64,000 nucleotides of DNA from Streptomyces sp. NBC_00193 (lineage in GTDB: Bacteria; Actinomycetota; Actinomycetes; Streptomycetales; Streptomycetaceae). The notes beneath the pieces are model-generated. The model ran no database searches, had not been told where the DNA came from, and worked only from the letters and a program-made list of their open reading frames with translations. Within the stretch, counting starts at the first letter, position 1, and each line of letters opens with the position of its first letter. The stretch spans positions 4,588,001-4,652,000 of the forward strand of contig NZ_JAPEMM010000001.1 of the NCBI RefSeq assembly GCF_026342735.1, read 5' to 3'. Shown piece by piece: positions 57,731-64,000 of the stretch. The position numbers and the translations under genes were made by a program.

Positions 57731-58978
57731 ATGAACCAGTCACCGCGTCTTTGGACGGTTATCGGCTGCTCCCTGCTGGTCGCGTCCCTCGGGGCCGGCG
57801 CCACCGCATGCGGGTCGGGCGACGACAACCCGCTGTCCGCCCGCCCCTACGACGCGGGCGACCAAGTCGCCCTCAACCACCCCACCGGCAGCCGCCCGGT
57901 CGACCCGGACAAGCCCCTGGAGGTCACCGCCAAGAGCGGCGACGGCCGGATCACCGACGTGAGCGCCGTGGACACCCACGGACGCCGCCTGGCGGGCGAG
58001 TTGTCCGCCTCGGGCGACCGCTGGCACAGCACCGCCCCGATGGCCGCCGGCGTCCGCTACACCGTCCTCGTGAGCACCGAGGACGAGCGGGGCGCCCCCG
58101 GGCAGCGCACGCTCACCTTCGACACCACCCCGGCGCAGAAGGTCCTCAAGGTCGAATTCGGCCCGGACGAGGGCAAGTACGGCGTCGGACAGCCCCTCAC
58201 GGCCGAACTCAACGAACCCGTGAAGGACAAGGCCGCGCGCGCCGTCATCGAGCGGGGCCTGGTCGTCGACGCCCCGCCGGAGGCCGTGGGCGCCTGGCAC
58301 TGGGTGGACGACAAGAAGCTCCACTACCGGCCCAAGGAGTACTGGCCCGCCAACACCACCGTGTCCGTCCGGAGCAACCTGGAGGGCATCAAGATCTCCG
58401 ACGACCTGCACGGCGCCGCCTCCAAGCCGTTGAAGCTGGAGATCGGCGACCGCGTCGAGGTCACCACGGACGCCTCCTCGCACTGGCTCACGTTCAAGCG
58501 CAACGGGGAAGTGATCAATTCCATCCCGGTGACCACCGGAAAGCCGGGCTTCTCCACCCGCAACGGCGTCAAGGTGGTCCTCGGCAAGCAGTACTACGTC
58601 CAGATGCGCGGAGACACCGTGGGCATCGGCGGCAGCGAGTACTACAACCTGCCCGTCTACTACGCGACCCGCGTCACCTGGAGCGGTGAATACGTCCACG
58701 CCGCGCCGTGGTCCGTCGGCTCCCAGGGCTACGAGAACGTCAGCCACGGCTGCACCGGCATGAGCACGGGCAACGCCGCCTGGTTCTACGAGAACATCAC
58801 CGAAGGCGACATCGTCCGCGTCATCAACAGCATCGGCGACGACATGGACACCTTCGGCAACGGCTACGGCGACTGGAACATGGACTGGAAGGATTGGCGC
58901 GAGGGCAGCGCCCTCCTCAAGGGCACCCAGGAAGGCCGCAGTCCGGTCGACCAGGCGCGCCTGCGCCCGCAGGTGTAA
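57731..58978 (+). CDS. L,D-transpeptidase lipoprotein (YkuD with Ig-like domains)
   Basis: A 415-residue lipoprotein. The lipobox is GAGATAC, with the lipid on Cys27 or so. Residues ~60-280 form Ig-like domains that position the enzyme in the wall. The YkuD catalytic motif is SHGCTGMSTGNAAWFY. It forms 3-3 peptidoglycan cross-links outside the membrane. The ATG at 57731 starts the signal peptide (MNQSPRLWTVIGCSLLV). It sits between ctaCDF and ctaE-qcr and is flanked by terminators, so it is expressed on its own. Confidence 0.93.
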   Translation: MNQSPRLWTVIGCSLLVASLGAGATACGSGDDNPLSARPYDAGDQVALNHPTGSRPVDPDKPLEVTAKSGDGRITDVSAVDTHGRRLAGELSASGDRWHSTAPMAAGVRYTVLVSTEDERGAPGQRTLTFDTTPAQKVLKVEFGPDEGKYGVGQPLTAELNEPVKDKAARAVIERGLVVDAPPEAVGAWHWVDDKKLHYRPKEYWPANTTVSVRSNLEGIKISDDLHGAASKPLKLEIGDRVEVTTDASSHWLTFKRNGEVINSIPVTTGKPGFSTRNGVKVVLGKQYYVQMRGDTVGIGGSEYYNLPVYYATRVTWSGEYVHAAPWSVGSQGYENVSHGCTGMSTGNAAWFYENITEGDIVRVINSIGDDMDTFGNGYGDWNMDWKDWREGSALLKGTQEGRSPVDQARLRPQV

Positions 58979-59028
58979 CCGCCGGGCCGGGAGCGCCGGG
59001 AGAGGCGCGAGGGCCCGGAGGGGCCACA

Positions 59029-59077
59029 ACCGGGGCACGGGTGCCCGTACGGACCGTACGGGCACCCGTGCCCCGGT
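59029..59077. terminator. Very long perfect palindrome between convergent genes
   Basis: 24-bp arms (starting ACCGGGGCACGGGTGCCCGT) meet at a single A. It is 50 bp past the L,D-transpeptidase stop and 40 bp from the receiver-like gene end. Confidence 0.88.
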
Positions 59078-59116
59078 ATGCGCCGGTAAGGCGCTGTGCG
59101 GGGCGCACAGCCCCCG

Positions 59117-59518
59117 CTACGCCGCCGGGGAGAGCCGTGCGCGCAGCAGACCCGCCAGGGCCTGCGCGAAGTCCACCGGATCAACCGGAAGGGTGACGGC
59201 GGCGTCCGCGCGGCTCCAGGTGGCCAGCCAGGCGTCCTGCGGACGCCCCATCAGGAGCAGTACGGGCGGGCACTGGAAGATCTCGTCCTTGATCTGCCGG
59301 CACACGCCCATGCCCCCGGCCGGAACCGCCTCGCCGTCCAACACGCACACGTCGATGCCGCCCGCGTCCAGTTCCTTCAGGACGGCCGGCAGCGTGGCGC
59401 ACTCCAGGAACTCCACCGGCGGCAGGTCGGCGGCCGGCCTGCGCCCGGCCGCCAGCCGCACCTGCTCCCGGGTGCCCGCGTCGTCGCTGTAGACCAGAAC
59501 CCGCGCAGTCGCCCGCAT
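59117..59518 (-). CDS. Receiver-like single-domain protein
   Basis: A 133-residue protein with a CheY-like pattern: LVYSDD at the first strand and VCVLDGEAVPAGGMG with Asp61 at strand 3. It has no output domain. The position of the usual strand-5 Lys reads TLPVDPVD, so the conserved Lys is missing and phosphorylation-driven switching is doubtful. The ATG follows AGGAACGAA. It lies between the L,D-transpeptidase and ctaE genes; a link to respiration is only positional. Confidence 0.78.
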   Translation of the reverse strand: MRATARVLVYSDDAGTREQVRLAAGRRPAADLPPVEFLECATLPAVLKELDAGGIDVCVLDGEAVPAGGMGVCRQIKDEIFQCPPVLLLMGRPQDAWLATWSRADAAVTLPVDPVDFAQALAGLLRARLSPAA

Positions 59519-59652
59519 TTCGTTCCTCCACGTGTCCCGTGAATCACGTTGATGTTGCGCGGGATGCTACTCCGTCCGACCCGGTGTCAACATCGGTTCG
59601 CACAGCCTCGCCCGAGGGAAGGCCGGCGGGCGTCCGAAGGGCGATCTGATGG

Positions 59653-59693
59653 GCCGTTCGGGCCTTGCACACGCCCCTGACACTCCGAACGGC
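59653..59693. promoter_or_regulatory. Inverted repeat upstream of ctaE
   Basis: GCCGTTCGG (59653-59661) and CCGAACGGC (59685-59693) are perfect 9-bp arms 23 bp apart, ending 37 bp before the ctaE start. Confidence 0.5.
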
Positions 59694-59730
59694 ACCCCCC
59701 GGGGTGAGGGCGGGATAAGGGACCGACATA

Positions 59731-60351
59731 ATGTCGGTCGTGGCGACAGCAACGACAGTAGATACCGGGCACGCGCACCCGACGGTCAACAGGCCGAACC
59801 TCGTCAGCGTGGGAACCATCATCTGGTTGAGTTCCGAGCTGATGTTCTTCGCGGCCCTCTTCGCGATGTACTTCACCCTGCGATCAGTGACAGGCGCCGA
59901 GTACTGGACAGAACAGGCTTCGGCCTTGAATCTGCCCTTCTCGGCGACGAACACGACGATCCTGGTGCTTTCCTCGCTCACCTGCCAGCTCGGCGTATTC
60001 GCCGCCGAGCGCGGTGACGTGAAGAAGCTCAGGACGTGGTTCATCATCACGTTCGTCATGGGTGCGATCTTCATTGGCGGCCAGGTGTTCGAGTACACCG
60101 AGCTGGTCAAGCACGAGGGCATGAGCCTCTCGTCCGGTCCGTACGGCTCGGTCTTCTACCTGACCACCGGCTTCCACGGTCTGCACGTGACGGGCGGTCT
60201 CATCGCCTTCCTGCTGGTCCTCGGCCGGACGTACGCGGCCAAGAGGTTCACCCACGAACAGGCCACGTCGGCCATCGTCGTGTCCTACTACTGGCACTTC
60301 GTCGATGTCGTCTGGATCGGCCTCTTCGCAACGATCTACCTGATCAAGTAG
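59731..60351 (+). CDS. ctaE: Cytochrome c oxidase subunit III (CtaE)
   Basis: A 206-residue five-helix subunit III. Typical segments are LSSELMFFAALFAMYFTLR, GQVFEYTELV, FHGLHVTGGLIAFLLVL and YYWHFVDVVWIGLFATIYL. It supports the oxidase core. The ATG at 59731 has AAGGGA 8 nt ahead; a GTG at 59740 is an alternative. It starts the ctaE-qcrCAB operon and is 77 bp ahead of qcrC. Confidence 0.96.
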   Translation: MSVVATATTVDTGHAHPTVNRPNLVSVGTIIWLSSELMFFAALFAMYFTLRSVTGAEYWTEQASALNLPFSATNTTILVLSSLTCQLGVFAAERGDVKKLRTWFIITFVMGAIFIGGQVFEYTELVKHEGMSLSSGPYGSVFYLTTGFHGLHVTGGLIAFLLVLGRTYAAKRFTHEQATSAIVVSYYWHFVDVVWIGLFATIYLIK

Positions 60352-60428
60352 CGAACACGTCGCCGGGCCCGTGCCCGGCACTCCATCCAGACACACCGAC
60401 GCAGAAGATCCTGACACCGGGGTAATCC

Positions 60429-61238
60429 GTGAAAAAGCTCTCCGCACGACGACGCCATCCGCTGGCGGCGGTCGTCGTTCTACTCTTCGCGCTGGCGGTT
60501 ACCGGGGGGCTGTACAGCGCCTTCGCGCCCGCGGGCAATGCGAAGGCCGACGAAACCGTCCAGTCCCTCGCCATCGAGGAGGGCCAGAAGCTCTACGCCG
60601 TCGGCTGCGCAAGCTGCCACGGAACCGGCGGTCAGGGTTCCTCTGACGGCCCCAGCCTGGTAGGCGTCGGCTCCGCTGCCGTCGACTTCCAGGTGATGAC
60701 GGGCCGTATGCCCGCCCAGCAGCCCGGCGCCCAGGTGCCGAAGAAGCCCGTCATCTACACCCAGGCGCAGGCCGACCAGCTCGCCGCGTACATCGCTTCC
60801 CTCGGAGCCGGCCCCATCGTGCCGACCGAGAAGCAGTACGACCCGGCGGGTGCCGACATCGCGAAGGGTGGCGAGCTGTTCCGCAACAACTGCGCGCAGT
60901 GCCACAACTTCACCGGCGAGGGCGGCGCACTGACGAACGGCAAGTACGCCCCCAACCTTGAGGGTGTCGAGCCGAAGCACGTCTACGAGGCCATGCTCAC
61001 CGGCCCGCAGAACATGCCCTCCTTCCCCGACAGCACCATGCCGGAGAAGCAGAAGAAGGACATCATCGCGTACCTCCAGCACGTCAACGGCGAGAAGTCG
61101 ACCAGCCCCGGTGGCCTCAAGCTCGGTGGCCTCGGCCCCGTCTCCGAGGGTCTCTTCGGCTGGATCTTCGGACTGGGTGCGCTGATCGCTGTCGCCGTCT
61201 GGGTCGCGGCCCACACCGCTAAGGCCAAGAAGTCATGA
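60429..61238 (+). CDS. qcrC: Diheme cytochrome c subunit QcrC of the bcc complex
   Basis: A 269-residue protein with an N-terminal membrane segment (AAVVVLLFALAVTGGLY) and two heme c sites, Cys60-x-x-Cys63-His64 and Cys155-x-x-Cys158-His159. A C-terminal anchor follows (GWIFGLGALIAVAVWVAA). It passes electrons directly to CtaC, replacing soluble cytochrome c. GTG at 60429. The stop overlaps the start of qcrA (ATGA). Confidence 0.97.
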   Translation: MKKLSARRRHPLAAVVVLLFALAVTGGLYSAFAPAGNAKADETVQSLAIEEGQKLYAVGCASCHGTGGQGSSDGPSLVGVGSAAVDFQVMTGRMPAQQPGAQVPKKPVIYTQAQADQLAAYIASLGAGPIVPTEKQYDPAGADIAKGGELFRNNCAQCHNFTGEGGALTNGKYAPNLEGVEPKHVYEAMLTGPQNMPSFPDSTMPEKQKKDIIAYLQHVNGEKSTSPGGLKLGGLGPVSEGLFGWIFGLGALIAVAVWVAAHTAKAKKS

Positions 61239-62293
61239 GTAGCCAAGACATTCCCGAAGAGAAGCACCTGCCGAGCGAGCAGGGCGACGCGCACCACGGT
61301 GCCGTGGCAGTGGCGGACGACCCGTTCGCCGACCCCGGTCTGCCGGTTCACCGGCCTCGGATCCAGGACATCGACGAGCGGGCCGCGAAGCGCTCCGAGC
61401 GCACGGTGGCCCTGCTGTTCACCCTGTCGATGCTGGCCACGGTCGCCTTCATCGCCTCGTTCGTGATCCTGCCGGTCGACAAGATCGTCTACATCTTCCC
61501 CATCGGGAAGGTGAGCGCGCTCAACTTCGCCCTCGGCGTGAGCCTCGGCGCGGCCCTCTTCTGCATCGGCGCGGGCGCGGTCCACTGGGCCCGCACCCTG
61601 ATGTCCGACGTGGAGGTCGCCGCCGAGCGCCACGAGATCGCGGCCCCGGCCGAGGTCAAGGCGCAGGTCCTGCAGGACTTCGCGGACGGCGCGCGCGAGT
61701 CGGCCATCGGCCGCCGCCCGCTGATCCGCAACACGATGTTCGGTGCGCTGGCCCTGCTGCCGCTCTCCGCCGTCGTGATCCTGCGCGACCTGGGCCCGCT
61801 GCCCGAGGACAAGCTGCGCAAGACCATCTGGGCGAAGGGCAAGATGCTCATCAACCAGAACACGATGGAGCCGCTCCGCCCGGAGGACATCGTCGTCGGG
61901 TCGCTGACCTTCGCCATGCCGGAAGGCCTGGAGGAGGACGCGCACGACTTCCAGACGCAGATCGCCAAGGCCGCCCTGATGATCGTCCGCATCCAGCCGG
62001 AGAACATCAAGGACAAGAAGGAACTGGAGTGGTCCCACGACGGGATCGTGGCCTACTCCAAGATCTGCACCCACGTCGGCTGCCCGATCAGCCTGTACGA
62101 GCAGCAGTCGCACCACGTGCTCTGCCCGTGCCACCAGTCCACCTTCGACCTCTCCGACGGCGCCCGAGTCATCTTCGGCCCGGCTGGTCACGCGCTCCCG
62201 CAGCTGCGGATCGGCGTCAATGACGAAGGTTTCCTCGAGGCGCTCGGCGACTTCGAAGAGCCCGTCGGTCCCTCTTTCTGGGAGCGCGGATGA
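61235..62293 (+). CDS. qcrA: Rieske iron-sulfur subunit QcrA
   Basis: A 352-residue subunit with three N-terminal membrane helices, as in other actinobacteria. The Rieske cluster motifs are CTHVGCPI and CPCHQSTFD. It takes electrons from menaquinol to QcrC. It overlaps qcrC upstream and qcrB downstream (ATGA). The cluster makes it a client of the Fe-S machinery encoded nearby. Confidence 0.97.
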   Translation: MSSQDIPEEKHLPSEQGDAHHGAVAVADDPFADPGLPVHRPRIQDIDERAAKRSERTVALLFTLSMLATVAFIASFVILPVDKIVYIFPIGKVSALNFALGVSLGAALFCIGAGAVHWARTLMSDVEVAAERHEIAAPAEVKAQVLQDFADGARESAIGRRPLIRNTMFGALALLPLSAVVILRDLGPLPEDKLRKTIWAKGKMLINQNTMEPLRPEDIVVGSLTFAMPEGLEEDAHDFQTQIAKAALMIVRIQPENIKDKKELEWSHDGIVAYSKICTHVGCPISLYEQQSHHVLCPCHQSTFDLSDGARVIFGPAGHALPQLRIGVNDEGFLEALGDFEEPVGPSFWERG

Positions 62294-63918
62294 GCACTGC
62301 CACTCAAACCAAAGAGCGCAAGGCTCCGGCCGGCGAGCGCGTAGCCGACTGGGCCGACGGCCGGCTGGGCATCTACAGCCTCGCCAAGGCCAACATGCGC
62401 AAGATCTTCCCGGACCACTGGTCCTTCATGCTGGGCGAGATCTGCCTCTACAGCTTCATCATCCTCATCCTCACGGGTGTGTACCTGACGCTGTTCTTCC
62501 ACCCGAGCATGAACGAAGTGCACTACGACGGTTCGTACATCCCCATGCAGGGTGTCGCGATGTCGGAGGCCTTCAAGTCGACCCTGGAAATCAGCTTCGA
62601 CGTCCGCGGTGGTCTGCTCATCCGGCAGATCCACCACTGGTCGGCGCTGATCTTCATCGCGGCGATGCTCGTGCACATGATGCGCGTGTTCTTCACCGGC
62701 GCGTTCCGCAAGCCCCGTGAGGTCAACTGGGTCTTCGGCTTCCTGCTGCTGGTCCTCGGCATGTTCACCGGTTTCACCGGTTACTCCCTGCCGGACGACC
62801 TGCTCTCGGGCACCGGTGTCCGCTTCATGGAAGGCGCGATGCTGTCCGTGCCGATCGTCGGCACGTACCTGTCGTTCTTCTTCTTCGGCGGGGAGTTCCC
62901 CGGCGGCGACTTCGTGGGCCGGCTCTACTCGGTGCACATCCTGCTGCTGCCCGGCATCATGATGGGCCTGCTGGTGGCCCACCTGATCCTGGTCTTCTAC
63001 CACAAGCACACCCAGTTCGCGGGCCCCGGCAAGACCGAGAAGAACGTCGTCGGCATGCCGCTGCTCCCGGTCTACATGGCCAAGGCCGGAGGCTTCTTCT
63101 TCCTGGTCTTCGGCGTCATCGCGCTGATCGCGGGCATCGCCTCGATCAACCCGATCTGGGCGCTCGGCCCGTACCGTCCGGACCACGTGTCCACCGGTGC
63201 GCAGCCCGACTGGTACATGGGCTTCTCCGAGGGCCTGATCCGTGCCATGCCGGGCTGGGAGATCAACCTGTGGGGCCACACCCTGGCCCTCGGCGTGTTC
63301 ATCCCGTTCACGATCTTCCCGCTGGTCCTGGCCACCATCGCGGTCTACCCGTTCATCGAGTCCTGGGTCACCGGGGACAAGCGCGAGCACCACATCCTGG
63401 ACCGCCCGCGCAACGCCCCGACCCGTACGGGCTTCGGTGTGGCATGGCTGACGTGGTACGTCATCCTGCTGATCGCCGGTGGAAACGACATGTTCGCGCA
63501 GTACTTCCACCTGTCGATCAACTCGATCACCTGGTTCGCGCGCATCGGGTTCTTCGTGGGCCCGGTCATCGCCTTCATCATCACCAAGCGGATCTGCCTC
63601 GGCCTCCAGCGCCGGGACCGGGACAAGGTGCTGCACGGTCGCGAGACCGGCATCATCAAGCGCCTGCCGCACGGTGAGTTCGTCGAGGTGCACGAGCCGC
63701 TCTCGCAGGGCAAGCTGCACACGCTCACCTCGTACGACCAGTACGAGCCCGCCGAGATCGGCCCCACGGTCGACGAGAACGGTGTCGAGCGCAAGGTGAA
63801 GCCGCTGGAGAAGCTCCGCGCCAAGCTCAGCAAGGGCTACTACGGGGAGAACAACCAGATCCCGAAGCCCACGGTCGAGGAGTACAAGGAGATCCAGAGC
63901 GGCCACGGCCACCACTGA
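62290..63918 (+). CDS. qcrB: Cytochrome b subunit QcrB
   Basis: A 542-residue cytochrome b with nine or so membrane helices. Heme-ligand His residues appear in LLIRQIHHWSALIFIAAMLVHMMRVF and in YSVHILLLPGIMMGLLVAHLILVFYHKH. The Qo-site PDW-type motif is QPDWYMGFSEG. The C-terminal ~120 residues extend beyond the usual b-type fold, as in actinobacteria. It oxidises menaquinol in the bcc-aa3 supercomplex. It overlaps the qcrA stop. No terminator is seen in the 82 bp that follow. Confidence 0.97.
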   Translation: MSTATQTKERKAPAGERVADWADGRLGIYSLAKANMRKIFPDHWSFMLGEICLYSFIILILTGVYLTLFFHPSMNEVHYDGSYIPMQGVAMSEAFKSTLEISFDVRGGLLIRQIHHWSALIFIAAMLVHMMRVFFTGAFRKPREVNWVFGFLLLVLGMFTGFTGYSLPDDLLSGTGVRFMEGAMLSVPIVGTYLSFFFFGGEFPGGDFVGRLYSVHILLLPGIMMGLLVAHLILVFYHKHTQFAGPGKTEKNVVGMPLLPVYMAKAGGFFFLVFGVIALIAGIASINPIWALGPYRPDHVSTGAQPDWYMGFSEGLIRAMPGWEINLWGHTLALGVFIPFTIFPLVLATIAVYPFIESWVTGDKREHHILDRPRNAPTRTGFGVAWLTWYVILLIAGGNDMFAQYFHLSINSITWFARIGFFVGPVIAFIITKRICLGLQRRDRDKVLHGRETGIIKRLPHGEFVEVHEPLSQGKLHTLTSYDQYEPAEIGPTVDENGVERKVKPLEKLRAKLSKGYYGENNQIPKPTVEEYKEIQSGHGHH

Positions 63919-64000
63919 TCTCCCGCATCACGGCTTCACACGCATCACACGCTTCACGCAGTACGCACCACGCATGACTGCTTGAGGGACTGATTTCGGT

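Noticed and set aside
63919..64000. CACGC-type short direct repeats after qcrB
   Set aside because: Only 82 bp remain and the motif is short and irregular; it may be part of a longer feature beyond the edge, but nothing can be concluded.

Overview
The window is a high-GC chromosomal segment of a Streptomyces-type actinomycete. The signs are near-universal G/C at third codon positions, frequent GTG starts, a glnA promoter carrying paired GlnR-type boxes, an aa3/bcc-type terminal oxidase branch with a diheme QcrC, and several gene families typical of Streptomyces. I see 57 protein-coding genes (one cut by the left edge), no rRNA, tRNA or CRISPR, and no insertion sequence. Nearly all of it is chromosomal core.

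Layout. 0-4.8 kb: a membrane PP2C phosphatase, a VIT-family protein, a TIGR01777 epimerase and an FAD oxidoreductase. 4.8-14.6 kb: an NsdA-like regulator, then lipB-lipA, a DUF4191 protein, an RDD protein, glnA, a MazG-like protein, a divergent TetR/SDR pair and a DUF4240 protein. 14.7-24.9 kb: a Ser/Thr kinase, then the lipoate-dependent enzymes aceE, a GntR regulator, sucB-type E2 and lpd, followed by pepA. 25.1-32.0 kb: a five-gene operon (secreted deacetylase, PelF-like glycosyltransferase, polytopic membrane protein, spherulin-4 protein, GH114 lipoprotein). It looks like a Pel or galactosaminogalactan-type exopolysaccharide system and is the most interesting part of the window. 32.0-36.0 kb: an orphan histidine kinase, a rhomboid-like membrane protein and an MprF-like protein. 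36.1-43.4 kb: cobT, a cobU fusion and cobS, with a methyltransferase, a DUF3043 protein, pspA-pspAA and a His-rich membrane protein between them. 43.4-47.5 kb: a NarL-type regulator and a lone RND permease. 47.6-54.2 kb: nadA, erpA, a large anchored secreted protein, an adenosine-kinase-like PfkB kinase and a cysteine desulfurase-TusA fusion. 54.5-63.9 kb: ctaCDF, an L,D-transpeptidase lipoprotein, a receiver-like protein, then ctaE-qcrCAB.

How it fits together. LipB and LipA make the lipoyl cofactor used by the E2 encoded 12 kb further on, which works with AceE and Lpd. ErpA and the cysteine desulfurase can supply Fe-S clusters and sulfur for LipA, NadA and the Rieske protein. CobT, CobU and CobS carry out cobalamin lower-loop assembly. 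From memory, gene order parallels the Mycobacterium tuberculosis Rv2193-Rv2220 block (qcr/cta, adenosine kinase, ErpA-like, DUF3043, cobT, cobS, pepB, dlaT, Rv2216, lipB, lipA, Rv2219, glnA1). Against that backbone the polysaccharide operon, the MprF-like pair, the psp genes and the RND pump look like lineage-specific insertions.

Many convergent gene ends carry long perfect hairpins. Two intergenic regions hold copies of a dispersed GC-rich element; one lies inside an inverted repeat of about 230 bp.
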